This document shows, piece after piece, positions 1 through 11,375 of a stretch of DNA of 35,558 nucleotides (its first letter is position 1; every line of letters begins with the position of its first letter). The notes beneath the pieces were generated by a model. It did no database searches. It was not told the origin of the DNA and saw only the letters and a list, made by a program, of their open reading frames with translations. Source of the DNA: Lactococcus garvieae. GTDB taxonomy: Bacteria; Bacillota; Bacilli; Lactobacillales; Streptococcaceae. The position numbers were made by a program, and so were the translations under genes. The stretch covers positions 1-35,558 of the forward strand of contig NZ_WIVG01000013.1 in the NCBI RefSeq assembly GCF_016758115.1, written 5' to 3'.

Positions 1-63
1 GTAACTCATTTTTTAGCGATTACCACCGCAGAGTTGACAGAGCCGAAGTTTGCCAAGCTATTT

Positions 64-1465
64 TTATTTTTTTCGTCCCAAGAGGCGTACTCCTGCCAAG
101 AGCCAAGAAATACTTGTCAAAATCAATGAAACAAGAAAGGCCATCTGCATGCCTTGTAAGAAGGTTTCTGGATAATCTGGTAAATAAGTCCTTACCGTAT
201 AACCAAGTTGACTCGACATGGATAGAAATAAGATTATGGTTGCTATAGATGTTCCTAAGACAAAAGCCATATTCCGGATTAAGGAGTTCACAGAGCCAGC
301 AATTCCTAAATATTTCCGTTCCACTGTTTCCATAATCAAGGCATTATTGGGACTTTGGAATGCTCCCATTGAGGCTCCTTGAAGCAATAACACTGCAATA
401 ACCCACCATTGTGGGGAATCTACACGGATAAGGAGATAACCGATTTGTGAAAGTACAACGCCCGTAATTCCCACAAAAGTAATCACTTCCTTATCGATTT
501 TATCTGCAAGTGCACCAGCAATAGGACTTACTAGCAGCATTGCCATAGGGTAGGCCATCATGATAAAACCTGCTGTCCCAGGGGAATAGTCCCGATAATC
601 CTGCAAGTAAAAGGGAAGGAGAATGCTTGCAAACATCGCTACAGTAAAATTTAGCATTGACATCACGAGGCTCAAGGAAAAGAGCCTGTTTAAAAATGGC
701 TAAATCAAGTAAAGGCTTGTCCTTCCGCCGTTCAGTAAAAATAAAACTGATAAAAAGAACGACTCCAAGCGCTACACTCAACAATATAAGAGGGTTAGTC
801 CAGCCTAAGGCTTGTCCAAAATTCAAAGCCATAAACAAGAGAACAATGACCGCAGTCATCTGTAAACCACCTGACACGTCTACTTCACTTACAGAGCCTT
901 GTTCCTCATCCTCTGGCAGAGCACGACTCCCAAAGATCCAAGCCACTATCCCTATCGGTACATTAATCCAAAAAATATAATTCCAAGAAGCAACTTGTAA
1001 GATTAAACCACCAAGTGCTGGTCCTGCTATAGAACCAACAGAAACGAACATGGAAGTGATTGACAGGGCACGCGCACGCCGCTCAACGGGGAAAACTTGA
1101 GCCACAATTCCAAAACTTGTAGCCATAAACATCGATGCGCCAATAGCCTGGATCACACGTGCAAAGAGTAAGAAAGGAAGCCCCAAGCCAAGATTTAGGC
1201 CCGCAAGCAGCGAACCAACAATAAAAATCGTCCAGCCCCATCTCGTAACCGTTGTCTTTCCAATCAAATCAGCCAGCCGCCCAAAAATAAGAATGACTGC
1301 ACTAATAACGATTAAGTAAATAGTGACCACCCAAGTAATCTGGGCTGTCGATACATTCAGCTCACGTGCCATTGTCGGCAGTGCAATATTAACAATTGAA
1401 CCGTCTAAGGTAGACATCAGTGTAAACAGACCAATGGTCAGAAGCACTTTTGTTCTGTTTTTCAT
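64..1465 (-). pseudogene. MFS drug exporter (DHA2 family), frameshifted
   Basis: Two overlapping reading frames together make one 14-helix major facilitator of about 460 residues. The N-terminal part (500-1465) starts MKNRTKVLLTIGLF and holds the family signature LDGSIVNIALPTMA plus the loop 2-3 motif GRLADLIGK. The C-terminal part (64 to about 680) resumes at SLVMSMLNFTVAMF with ALADKIDKEV and ends LLGRKK. The switch lies near 676-684, where the minus strand reads GGCTCTTTTCCTTGAGCC; one base too many (or two too few) in the T/C run would explain it. Known members are EmrB/LmrB-like proton-driven drug exporters. It lies 68 bases downstream of thiI on the same strand, with an AGGGAACAA ribosome site before its ATG. 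Either a recent pseudogene or a sequencing error in a homopolymer. Confidence 0.85.
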
Positions 1466-1533
1466 TTGTTCCCTTTCTCTTCCTCTATGGAAAGGCTAAA
1501 AGCTTCATCCAATGATACAGTTACTTTCAAAAA

Positions 1534-2754
1534 TCAAAGCAAGTCGTAAAACTCATCTGCTTCTTCTTTGTCCCAGTTTTCTCCTGTTATTTTACTCACC
1601 ATAATGCCTTTAACTGCACGATCAACCATACCTTCAACATCCAAACGTTTTTCATAGGTCAGGACATTGTCCAGCTTTGGATTTGTTTTAGGGGATGGTG
1701 GTGCAAATACGGTACAGCAATCTTCAAAGGGCAAAATCGACAGGTTGAACGTATCAATTTTTTCGGCAATGTCAATGATTTCAATCTTATCCATTGTAAC
1801 AACTGGACGAATCACCGGTGTACTCGTAACTTCATTAATCACAGACATTGAACCAAGAGTTTGTGAAGCAACCTGCCCCAAACTTTCTCCGTTAATAATT
1901 ATTTTTCCACCCCGTTCTTCACGGATACGGTCAACCACACGCATCATAAAGCGGCGTGTCAAGGTCATCAAATATGCTTGTGGGACTTTGGCTTTTATTT
2001 CTTCTTGAATCTCCGTAAAAGGTACTTCTATAAAGGTAATCGTCCCACCAAATACCGTCAATTTTGCTGTTAAGTCCTTCGCCTTTTTCAAAGCTCCAGG
2101 ACTGGTATAAGGGGGAGAGGCAAAGTGAACAGCCTCTATCTCTACACCACGTTTAAGCGCCAAATAACCTGCCACTGGCGAATCGATTCCACCTGAGAGC
2201 ATCAAGTGGCCACGTCCAGCAGTCCCAACCGGCATACCACCCGCACCTTTAACTGTTTCAAAGCTCAGATAGGCACCTTCGAGCCGAATTTCAACACGAA
2301 GTGTAATATCTGGCTTTTTCATCTGAACCTTTGCATACTCAAAATTATCAAATACAGCATCACCTAGAGTCATGTTTAACTCTGTTGAGTCTTGTTCAAA
2401 GCTATGGTCAGAACGCCGCGTAGCGATTTTGAAAGTCATTCCTTCATGATAAATTTCTTTCATCAGAGCAACCACAGCTGCTTTTAGCCCCTCAATCGAC
2501 TTTTCAACCTTAATAGAAGCAGAAAAGTTTTGGATCCCGAAGACCTTCATCAAACGTCTTGAGACTTCTTCATAGTCTGTACCGTTCAGTTCAATATGCG
2601 CACGATCACGCTGTGCAGTAATCTTCAAATCTGTCAAATCTGCAAGGACTTCTTTTATATTATTGGCCAAGCGATTGATGAAGAAACCACGGTTTTTTCC
2701 TTTTGTTGAGAGTTCGCCATAGCGAACCATAATTTCATCATATGCGATAGTCAT
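1534..2754 (-). CDS. thiI: tRNA 4-thiouridine synthetase ThiI
   Basis: 406 residues. ThiI adenylates U8 of tRNA and transfers sulfur to make s4U; it can also supply sulfur for thiazole synthesis. An N-terminal ferredoxin-like and THUMP region (about 1-165) is followed by the PP-loop SGGIDSP at 187-193 and a conserved Cys pair in [17 protein letters not shown] (about 345). There is no C-terminal rhodanese domain, as is usual in Gram-positives, and the length is normal. No cysteine desulfurase gene is beside it in this window, although one often is in Firmicutes. The start ATG ([14 protein letters not shown]) is preceded by a GGAG site. It follows the HIT gene by about 80 bases and may share its transcript. 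Confidence 0.95.
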   Translation of the reverse strand: MTIAYDEIMVRYGELSTKGKNRGFFINRLANNIKEVLADLTDLKITAQRDRAHIELNGTDYEEVSRRLMKVFGIQNFSASIKVEKSIEGLKAAVVALMKEIYHEGMTFKIATRRSDHSFEQDSTELNMTLGDAVFDNFEYAKVQMKKPDITLRVEIRLEGAYLSFETVKGAGGMPVGTAGRGHLMLSGGIDSPVAGYLALKRGVEIEAVHFASPPYTSPGALKKAKDLTAKLTVFGGTITFIEVPFTEIQEEIKAKVPQAYLMTLTRRFMMRVVDRIREERGGKIIINGESLGQVASQTLGSMSVINEVTSTPVIRPVVTMDKIEIIDIAEKIDTFNLSILPFEDCCTVFAPPSPKTNPKLDNVLTYEKRLDVEGMVDRAVKGIMVSKITGENWDKEEADEFYDLL

Positions 2755-2835
2755 TGTTTAATCTCCTACTTGCTTCTGTCCAAATAATCGTCAGAATTTG
2801 AATAATGTTCCAGTATGCTGCCATACTTTGTTAAG

Positions 2836-3297
2836 CTATTTCACCATATTTGTAAGTTTTTCAATTTCAGCAATCAGTTTCTGACGAAGAAGCTTATGTT
2901 TTTTATCTGTATATTGGTAGCGGTCATCCGTCCAGTGCGATTTATCATAAAGCCATACTGGCATTTTCCTTCGCTCTTCTGATTCACTCGCATATCTTGG
3001 AAACACATGTGCATGCAAATAGGCATCCGTATTTCCAAGAATATCATAGTTGATACGCAAGGGTTCGCAGACATTGATTATCGCATCGCCAACAATGCTC
3101 ATCTCTTTCAAAAACTGAGTTCTTTCTTCAATTTCCATATCATTCAATGAATAATATTTTTCTTTCGGTAACAGTACACAATATCCCTCAAGAAATTGCG
3201 TGTCACCTATCGCAACATAACTTGCTTTAAGTTCTGCAATAATCATCGGATTTGTTCCGTTGGCCGCCGATTCAATCCTGTCTTTTCGCCAATCCAT
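2836..3297 (-). CDS. HIT-family nucleotide hydrolase/transferase
   Basis: 153 residues. The histidine triad appears as LHAHVF (94-99) inside TDAYLHAHVFPRY. The usual HxHxH pattern is kept at the last two His, while the first position is Tyr. Proteins of this superfamily bind nucleotides and cleave phosphoramidates or dinucleoside polyphosphates; the substrate here cannot be read from sequence. A poly-G ribosome site (GGGGGGAAG) precedes the ATG and an extended -10 promoter lies about 35 bases upstream. It is the first gene of a possible HIT-thiI-exporter unit. Confidence 0.85.
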   Translation of the reverse strand: MDWRKDRIESAANGTNPMIIAELKASYVAIGDTQFLEGYCVLLPKEKYYSLNDMEIEERTQFLKEMSIVGDAIINVCEPLRINYDILGNTDAYLHAHVFPRYASESEERRKMPVWLYDKSHWTDDRYQYTDKKHKLLRQKLIAEIEKLTNMVK

Positions 3298-3330
3298 AAC
3301 TTCCCCCCTCTAATCTATATCATTGAGTAT

Positions 3331-3339
3331 ATTATATCA
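3331..3339 (-). promoter_or_regulatory. Extended -10 promoter of the HIT gene
   Basis: The minus strand reads TGATATAAT, a TGnTATAAT extended -10 element, 33 bases before the HIT start codon. The same form recurs before many genes of this window. Confidence 0.6.
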
Positions 3340-3357
3340 TTTTAGATATTTATTTAT

Positions 3358-4368
3358 CTAAGCCAATAATAAACGTATCAGAATAAGCGCGACTCCTACT
3401 TGAAAGAGAAGGACGACCAAACCATAAATTGCTAACTTTCTACCCGCTCGGATAAATTCCACCAAATTTAGGCGCAGACCAATTGCTGCTAGCGCAATAA
3501 CTTCACACCAGCTACTGATAAAACGTGCAGCTTCTGTTATAAACCTGGGAAACTGAAGTATAGTATCCAAGCTACAAAAAATAACAAATCCCAAAACATA
3601 CCAGGGGAGAAAGGCTTGGCGTTTTATCTTTAAGTGCTCCTCTGCCTGCTGTTTCAAGTCCCCTTCTGTCTGACGTACTTGGTAGGAAAAATAGAGCACA
3701 ACAAAGACCAACATGATGATCCGCATAATTTTAAATAATGTTGCCATAGTGGTCGTTCCTAAATTCACCATGGTCGCCGAAGCCACAACTTGACCAACCG
3801 ACTGAATCGTCCCACCAATCAAAGCCCCACGTAAAAAGTCGTTTTCTCCCAATAACCAAGTTCCTAAGATGGGCAACAGAAGCATTAAAAAGGTTCCCAT
3901 CAAGTTCACCATAGTTATTGCTGTACGCTTATCCTTATCCTCTGCACCAATGACTGGCTCAACTGCCGCAATAGCCGAGGAACCGCAAACAGCATTTCCT
4001 GAAGCCATAAGTGCATTTACTTTAGATGAAAAGCCTAGTTTTTTCCCGATAAACATGACAAAGGCGATAGTAAGTATCATCTGTACTAGAATAAAACTAA
4101 TTCCCTTCCAACCTAACTCTTGTATCGTTTGAAAGGTCACCGTGGCTCCTAAAAACATCACCGAAAATTCTAGGAGCTTCTTTTCTGACCATGCTGTCCC
4201 CGCAAAAAGGATGGGTTGCTTAAAATAAATATTTCCTAAAACAATGCCTAATAAAATAGCAATGGTTGCTGCGCCCAGTCCTTTAAAAACAAATAGATTC
4301 AAAACATAGCTCATCAGTGCAACTGCAAAACTTAGCCCCAAGCCTGGTACGATATTTTTATTTAGCAT
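3358..4368 (-). CDS. YeiH/UPF0324 family membrane transporter
   Basis: 336 residues with about 10 hydrophobic segments across the whole length. Family landmarks are the GNAVCGSSAIAAVEPVI stretch (near 130) and GGTIQSVGQVVASA (near 190). The family is annotated as putative sulfate exporters, but substrates are poorly established. No ribosome site is visible upstream: an extended -10 (TGCTATAAT) ends 8 bases before the ATG, so the mRNA may be leaderless. Single gene; kimA upstream on the same strand ends at a strong terminator. Confidence 0.85.
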   Translation of the reverse strand: MLNKNIVPGLGLSFAVALMSYVLNLFVFKGLGAATIAILLGIVLGNIYFKQPILFAGTAWSEKKLLEFSVMFLGATVTFQTIQELGWKGISFILVQMILTIAFVMFIGKKLGFSSKVNALMASGNAVCGSSAIAAVEPVIGAEDKDKRTAITMVNLMGTFLMLLLPILGTWLLGENDFLRGALIGGTIQSVGQVVASATMVNLGTTTMATLFKIMRIIMLVFVVLYFSYQVRQTEGDLKQQAEEHLKIKRQAFLPWYVLGFVIFCSLDTILQFPRFITEAARFISSWCEVIALAAIGLRLNLVEFIRAGRKLAIYGLVVLLFQVGVALILIRLLLA

Positions 4369-4375
4369 GAAAACT

Positions 4376-4384
4376 ATTATAGCA
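4376..4384 (-). promoter_or_regulatory. Extended -10 abutting the YeiH-like gene
   Basis: TGCTATAAT on the minus strand, with only 7 bases between its last T and the ATG at 4368. The expected transcription start falls at or next to the A of the ATG. Confidence 0.6.
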
Positions 4385-4503
4385 AAAACAGGGAGTGATT
4401 TGTGGGCCTGAATCCTCTAGGAGATAGCATCAGGGGCATTGACAACAATATCTGGCCTACTCTTGTATAAGTTTCATCCCCTAATTAGTTAAGAAACTCT
4501 GTT

Positions 4504-4542
4504 CAAAAAAACGTCAGAATGTTGAATTTATCATTCTGACGT
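4504..4542 (-). terminator. Intrinsic terminator after kimA
   Basis: 11-bp perfect stem (4511-4521 with 4532-4542, ACGTCAGAATG and its complement), followed on the minus strand by seven T. It ends the kimA transcript and insulates the YeiH-like gene. Confidence 0.9.
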
Positions 4543-4561
4543 GTGTGTTTGTATTTTTTGC

Positions 4562-6400
4562 TTATTTTTTCAAATGGTAGTTGTAGCTGGCAAGAATAAT
4601 GTCCTCGTGGGAATTCAGGTAATAACGCAAACGTAAGCCTGTCTGATTATGGAAAATATTTTGCCATGGTTTCGACGGAATAAATGTCGGAATCAAGACT
4701 GTTGTTGTATAGTTATGTGCCTTAGCTTGTTTTGCAGCCAAGTTGATAAAGCGAACAGCGGGTGTGATAATGCTACGGTAGCTTGTATGTACGACGGTCA
4801 GCTTAATATCTGGAAATGTTTCGTTGAAATCTCTTTCAATTTCTGCTTCTTTTTCCGTATCTTCTTTTGTCGACACGTGGAGAGCAATGAGATAATCCCC
4901 TACAGAACGCGCATAGTTAATCGCACCGATATCTACATTTGTCACATTTCCAACCAGAACAATCACTGTATTTCCATCAAACTTATGTTCTGCTGTTTCT
5001 TTACGCAAGCGTAACTGCTCCGCCACATTCATATAATGATTATGAATACGGATAAAGCAGAAAATCAAAAGCGGCAAAACAACAAAGAAAGGCCAAATTT
5101 CAGAAACACGGAAAATCAGCAGTATCATAACAACAACAAAGGAGATAAGAGCTCCAATGATGTTTGGAATGGAGTGCAAGAGGAACTTGTTTCCCAGTTT
5201 CTTACGCCAGTGCACAACCATACCAACTTGCGCTAGAGTAAAGGGCGTGAACACACCAATAGCATAAAGAGGAATCAGCCTATCTGTTTGCCCATCGAAG
5301 ATAAACAGGAGGATAACTGCACCTATAGCAAGGCTAATGATACCATTTGAGTAGCTCAAACGAGTACCACGCGCAGTGAACAAATGCGGCATATATTTTT
5401 TCTTAGCCATATTAAAAGCAAGCATTGGGAAAGCGGAATAACCCGTGTTTGCTGCTACTGCTAAAATCAAAGCCGTTGCAATTTGAAAAATAAAGAAGAA
5501 AGCATGTCCAAAGACACTGTCTCCAAAGATTTTTTGCGCCATCTGTGCAATGATGGTTACATCAGCACGTGGTGTCAAGCCTAACCAATAGGCAAAGAAG
5601 ATAACACCACTAAAGAAAACTGCCAAAATAATACCCATCATCACCAAAGTTTTGGCGGCATTTTTTTCCTTCGGCTGCTTAAAGAAAGGTACAGCATTAG
5701 AAATGGCTTCTACCCCTGTCAAAGACGAAGAACCTGTGGAGAAAGCTTTAAGCAAGAGGATAAGTGAAACACCGCCAACTGTTGTTCCGATATGCGCAGG
5801 TGCTTGATAAGGCAAGCTGCCTGCGAAGATGCGAAAGATACCCACGCCTAGGAGAGCGACAGTTGCAAGGATAAAGGTATACACAGGAATCATCAGAAAG
5901 GCGGCCGACTCACGAAGGCCTCTCAAGTTCATCAGCATAAGCAATAAGGCCAACCCTACTGCAATTTGTAAATTGTACTGATGAAGTTCTGGTAAAGCTG
6001 AAGTAATTGCATCTGCACCAGAAGCTGTAGATACAGCAACAGTTAACATATAGTCAACCAGTAGTGAACCCCCAGAAATCAGGCCCGGAATCGTCCCAAG
6101 ATTCTCTGTTGAAACCAAGTAAGCGCCACCGCCTGACGGATAGGCATGAATAACTTGTGTATAGCTCCCAATCAAGGCAAACAGTAAAACCAGAATAATT
6201 AAGGCAATAGGTACAGAATACCAAGAAGCACTTGCCCCTACAGCTACGAGTACTAAAAGAATTTGCTCAGGTCCATAAGCAATCGATGACAAGGCATCTG
6301 ACGATAGCATGGCCAAAGCCTGTAACTTGGTCAGCAAATGCGAATCACCTACGGTAGATTTTAAAGACTTACCAATTAAAAGCTCTTTGACTTTTTTCAA
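4562..6400 (-). CDS. kimA: Potassium/proton symporter KimA (YdaO-type APC permease)
   Basis: 612 residues: 12 or so membrane segments (about 30-460) followed by a C-terminal cytoplasmic domain of about 140 residues. The N-terminus (LTKLQALAMLSSDALSSIAYG), YPSGGGAYLVS, GGSLLVDYMLTVAVS and GVEAISNAVPFFK are those I recall for Bacillus KimA, a high-affinity K+ importer. In other Firmicutes it is restrained by c-di-AMP, which binds the C-terminal domain. Start is TTG (MKKVKELLIGKSLKS) with AGGAG 8 bases upstream. I could not find a ydaO-type c-di-AMP riboswitch before it, so any c-di-AMP control would be at the protein level. Confidence 0.88.
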   Translation of the reverse strand: MKKVKELLIGKSLKSTVGDSHLLTKLQALAMLSSDALSSIAYGPEQILLVLVAVGASASWYSVPIALIILVLLFALIGSYTQVIHAYPSGGGAYLVSTENLGTIPGLISGGSLLVDYMLTVAVSTASGADAITSALPELHQYNLQIAVGLALLLMLMNLRGLRESAAFLMIPVYTFILATVALLGVGIFRIFAGSLPYQAPAHIGTTVGGVSLILLLKAFSTGSSSLTGVEAISNAVPFFKQPKEKNAAKTLVMMGIILAVFFSGVIFFAYWLGLTPRADVTIIAQMAQKIFGDSVFGHAFFFIFQIATALILAVAANTGYSAFPMLAFNMAKKKYMPHLFTARGTRLSYSNGIISLAIGAVILLFIFDGQTDRLIPLYAIGVFTPFTLAQVGMVVHWRKKLGNKFLLHSIPNIIGALISFVVVMILLIFRVSEIWPFFVVLPLLIFCFIRIHNHYMNVAEQLRLRKETAEHKFDGNTVIVLVGNVTNVDIGAINYARSVGDYLIALHVSTKEDTEKEAEIERDFNETFPDIKLTVVHTSYRSIITPAVRFINLAAKQAKAHNYTTTVLIPTFIPSKPWQNIFHNQTGLRLRYYLNSHEDIILASYNYHLKK

Positions 6401-8254
<1,854 letters not shown>

Positions 8255-8258
8255 AAAG

Positions 8259-8287
8259 AAAAATCCAGTTTTTTAGCTGGATTTTTT
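8259..8287 (+). terminator. Terminator after lysS
   Basis: Stem AAAAATCCAG/CTGGATTTTT (8259-8268 with 8277-8286) closed by an 8-base loop, ending in a T run. Confidence 0.9.
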
Positions 8288-8320
8288 CCAATCACAGTAT
8301 ATTTAGATTAAGAGAATAAA

Positions 8321-9916
8321 ATGCTAAGAATATCTCAAATAAAAACTTCCATTGATGATCCGGTGGAAAAAGTGAAAGAACTCCTCTTGAAAAAATTAAA
8401 AATTCAAGAGTCCGACTTGGTCAGCTATCGCATTTACAAAGAATCGATTGATGCCCGACAACGTGGAGAAATCAGCTTTATTTACACCGTTGATGTTGAA
8501 GTTAAAAATGAAGCAAAACTCCTCAAAAGAAAAATCAAAAATGTTTCTTCCTCACCAGATCTAAAGTATAAAAATCCCCACCCAGGCACTGAACCTATGG
8601 CTCATCGCCCTCTTGTTATAGGTTTTGGTCCAGCTGGGATGTTTTCTGCTCTCCTTTTGGCTCAAATGGGTTACCGCCCAATCGTTTTAGAACGCGGGCA
8701 GAAAGTTGAAGACCGTGTAAAAGCCATTGAGAGCTTCTGGAAGGAGGGGAAGCTCAATCCTGCTTCAAACGTTCAGTTTGGCGAAGGTGGAGCAGGGACC
8801 TTTTCTGATGGAAAACTCACCTCTCGTGTCCGGGACCTACGCGGTCGTAAAGTCTTAGAAGAATTTGTCAAGGCGGGTGCACCAGAGGATATTCTCTATA
8901 AAGCTCATCCCCATGTTGGTACAGACTTGCTCCGTGATATTGTAAAGAATATTCGTGAACAAATTATCGCTCTTGGTGGCGAGGTGCTTTTTGACAGCCA
9001 GGTTGCCTCCTTCCTCATTGAAAAGAATAAACTTCAAGGTATCGTTCTAAAAAATGGGCAGAAAATCTTCTCCAATCACGCTATATTGGCTATTGGTCAC
9101 AGTGCACGTGATACTTTTGCAGAACTTTATGACAAAGGGGTTAACATGACAGCCAAACCCTTTGCCGTCGGTGTACGTATCGAACATCCTCAAAGCCTGA
9201 TTAATAAAGCTCAATACAAAGAATTTGCTAAACATCCACGGCTTGGAGCAGCTGAGTATCGATTGACACATAAGGCAAGCTCTGGGCGCGGCGTTTATAC
9301 TTTCTGCATGTGCCCAGGAGGTCTTGTTGTGCCAGCAGCATCTGAGGAAGGACGACTGGTCACAAACGGGATGAGCGAGCACGCACGTTCTGAAGAAAAT
9401 GCCAATAGCGGTCTTTTGATTCAAGTCTTCCCCGAAGATTTTGGAAAAGACCATCCTCTGGCAGGTGTAGAGTTTCAACGTCAACTTGAGGAAAAAGCCT
9501 TTGATTTAGGAGGCAAAAACTACAAAGCTCCTGCGCAACTGGTGGGCGATTTCCTTGAAGACAAAGCTTCAACTCAGACAGGTGAAGTTACCCCTTCTTA
9601 TGCACTAGGCGTTACCCCTACTGATCTCCGTCAACTTTTCCCTGAATATATCACTTCTTCGATAAAAGAAGCACTTCTTGGATTTGATAAAAAAATAGAA
9701 GGTTTTGCCATGCCTGATGCTGTTATGACTGGCGTAGAGTCGCGTTCATCTTCCCCTGTCCGCATTAACCGTGATGAAGAAAGCTTCCAGTCCCTTTCGA
9801 CAGAAGGGATTTACCCTTCTGGTGAAGGTGCTGGCTTTGCCGGTGGTATCGTTTCTGCTGCTATTGACGGTCTCAAGTGTGCCGAGCAAATGATTTCAAC
9901 TTTTGGACGACCATAA
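8321..9916 (+). CDS. FAD-dependent dehydrogenase (COG2509-like)
   Basis: 531 residues. An N-terminal domain of about 95 residues precedes the FAD-binding Rossmann motif VIGFGPAGMFSALLLAQMGY (99-118). Further landmarks are NVQFGEGGAGTFSDGKL (about 150-166) and the C-terminal GEGAGFAGGIVSAAIDGL that closes the FAD site. The family is widespread and conserved but its substrate is not established. It starts at ATG 8321 after a weak upstream AGAG and lies 66 bases behind lysS, separated by a terminator. A second terminator follows the stop. Confidence 0.88.
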   Translation: MLRISQIKTSIDDPVEKVKELLLKKLKIQESDLVSYRIYKESIDARQRGEISFIYTVDVEVKNEAKLLKRKIKNVSSSPDLKYKNPHPGTEPMAHRPLVIGFGPAGMFSALLLAQMGYRPIVLERGQKVEDRVKAIESFWKEGKLNPASNVQFGEGGAGTFSDGKLTSRVRDLRGRKVLEEFVKAGAPEDILYKAHPHVGTDLLRDIVKNIREQIIALGGEVLFDSQVASFLIEKNKLQGIVLKNGQKIFSNHAILAIGHSARDTFAELYDKGVNMTAKPFAVGVRIEHPQSLINKAQYKEFAKHPRLGAAEYRLTHKASSGRGVYTFCMCPGGLVVPAASEEGRLVTNGMSEHARSEENANSGLLIQVFPEDFGKDHPLAGVEFQRQLEEKAFDLGGKNYKAPAQLVGDFLEDKASTQTGEVTPSYALGVTPTDLRQLFPEYITSSIKEALLGFDKKIEGFAMPDAVMTGVESRSSSPVRINRDEESFQSLSTEGIYPSGEGAGFAGGIVSAAIDGLKCAEQMISTFGRP

Positions 9917-9922
9917 GAAAGG

Positions 9923-9963
9923 AAAAAGCATGATTTCTGAGTTTAAAGAAATCATGCTTTTTT
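9923..9963 (+). terminator. Terminator after the FAD dehydrogenase
   Basis: 16-bp perfect stem (9923-9938 with 9947-9962, AAAAAGCATGATTTCT and its complement). It has A and T runs on both sides, so it may act on both strands and also stop read-through from the bacteriocin locus. Confidence 0.93.
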
Positions 9964-10028
9964 AAACTTCAACATAAAACGCTACCTCACAGTAAGCTTA
10001 ACCTCCAAGCATATACTTGAGATAGAAT

Positions 10029-10109
10029 TTATACAAGCTCTTCATAAAACGTTAGAAATCTCTTAAAGGCGATTACATCATGTTTGTGACTTACAATAAA
10101 GAAAATGAT
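10029..10109 (-). pseudogene. Possible ABC ATPase C-terminal remnant
   Basis: A 26-codon open stretch between stops, without a start codon, reads FIVSHKHDVIAFKRFLTFYE and ends with a stop. VSH followed by a short helix resembles the H-loop end of an ABC ATPase. It lies directly beyond the permease remnant. So short a match could be chance; it is listed because it fits the neighbouring remnant. Confidence 0.3.
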
Positions 10110-10128
10110 TCAGTTTCTTCATCATTTT

Positions 10129-10341
10129 TTATCTCAAAATATCAATCAAATCTTTTCGTACTGCTGCATTAACTAGGGCAAGGCTGAAGACTAATCCTAA
10201 AACCGTTGCAATGCCCACCGCGGTACCAATTGTTAAAAGACTCAAACTGACTTTGAAAGGCAGAAATTGTGAGATAAATAGAGCGATTAGGAAACTATGG
10301 ATATAGCACCTCGCACCTGTTGCTAAAGAAAGATTGCTTGC
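10129..10341 (-). pseudogene. C-terminal remnant of an FtsX/MacB-like ABC permease
   Basis: 70 codons are open from a stop at 10342-10344 to a TAA at 10129-10131, with no start codon or ribosome site. The translation has two hydrophobic segments (SFLIALFISQFLPFKVSLSL and GTAVGIATVLGLVFSLALV) and ends NAAVRKDLIDILR. This pattern, a last helix followed by a basic tail ending in DILR, is typical of the C-terminus of FtsX-domain permeases. Known circular bacteriocin loci (AS-48, garvicin ML) often carry a second operon for a three-part ABC transporter that ends in such a permease, so this may be what is left of it. That link is inference. Confidence 0.55.
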
Positions 10342-10361
10342 TTAATTTCGCTTCTAATATT

Positions 10362-10862
10362 TTAAAGTAAAACGACCCCAATTAAAATATCTATGACAAA
10401 CAATATTGATAACAATATCAATGTTGTTTTCATTTTTAGATTCATCTTTTTTCTTATGAGAAATACATAGATTCCATTTCTAATAATAGACTGTACAATC
10501 AAAAGAAAATCATTGGAAGATGCACCTCCAAAAAAATATTTAATCGAAAAAAATACAATTTGCACAGCCAGAGTAGCAATTAAAAGAAAATAAGTATTAG
10601 TCCAAAATGGTACTTTCTTCCTAGAAATCAAATTTAGTATGATATTATTGATGAAACTAGTAAACAGAAATATTAATAAAGATATTATTGCCGATAGGAC
10701 AATTACAAGACTCAGAATATTTTTCATATTAACTTTAGAAGAAATGTCTTGAAACTCTTCAGTACTTGCAAAAATGTATCCCCCAAAAATATTAAGTCCC
10801 AAAAAAGCCACTAACATTAATAAGAATATAATTTTTTCTCTTTTATTTATCTTTGAATCCAT
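10362..10862 (-). CDS. Bacteriocin-locus membrane protein, four helices
   Basis: 166 residues with four hydrophobic segments (about 10-32, 47-70, 88-110, 145-165) and basic loops (LISRKKVPFW, LIRKKMNLKMKTT). No family is recognised. It is the last intact gene of the circular bacteriocin unit and starts directly at the stop of the SpoIIM-like gene (10863), so translation is probably coupled. AT-rich like the rest of the locus. It could help secretion, maturation or immunity; the sequence does not decide. Confidence 0.75.
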   Translation of the reverse strand: MDSKINKREKIIFLLMLVAFLGLNIFGGYIFASTEEFQDISSKVNMKNILSLVIVLSAIISLLIFLFTSFINNIILNLISRKKVPFWTNTYFLLIATLAVQIVFFSIKYFFGGASSNDFLLIVQSIIRNGIYVFLIRKKMNLKMKTTLILLSILFVIDILIGVVLL

Positions 10863-11375
10863 CTATAATCCTTCTTTTATATAAATTGTTTCTATAATTC
10901 CAGCAGCCAGTAATAATAGTGGAGTCAAAATAATCTCCATTTTTTTCAAATGGAAAGTCGCCTTCCCAGATTTCCCCCAAATTTTAGCGCAAATAAAGTG
11001 CGAAAAACGCAAAGATAAGGCTAAACCTATAATTATAACTGGAATTTCTAATAATCCATGTAGATACCTCAAAAGTGAGCCCCACATTCCCACGTCCATT
11101 ATCGAAAAACCAAGGCTCGCACCAAACACTATAAAATTATAGACGGACAAAAGAAGAGCTGGTAAATATGGAATAAGGGAAATTATTAGCATAAAAATGA
11201 TAATCAAAAAATTTTTGATAAATATACGAAAAAATATACTCCAAAAATCTTGTGCTGAAGAATACATAGGAACCAGCTCATCATTTACGAATCCAAAAAT
11301 AGCAATCAATATCCCGCTTAATAGACTGGCTAATAAAATGCTACTAGCTAAGGCGTAACTTTTTTTAATTCTCAT
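10863..11375 (-). CDS. SpoIIM/DUF95-family membrane protein
   Basis: 170 residues with four to five hydrophobic segments. The central part (IPYLPALLLSVYNFIVFGASLGF, shown as two halves around position 75-95) and LRYLHGLLEIPVIIIGLALSL match the SpoIIM/DUF95 pattern, in which a GxxHGxxE/LHGLLEIP motif lies before the next helix. A DUF95 protein is a near-constant member of circular bacteriocin loci and is thought to form the export/maturation complex with the ABC ATPase. It overlaps the end of the ATPase gene by 11 bases. Confidence 0.82.
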   Translation of the reverse strand: MRIKKSYALASSILLASLLSGILIAIFGFVNDELVPMYSSAQDFWSIFFRIFIKNFLIIIFMLIISLIPYLPALLLSVYNFIVFGASLGFSIMDVGMWGSLLRYLHGLLEIPVIIIGLALSLRFSHFICAKIWGKSGKATFHLKKMEIILTPLLLLAAGIIETIYIKEGL

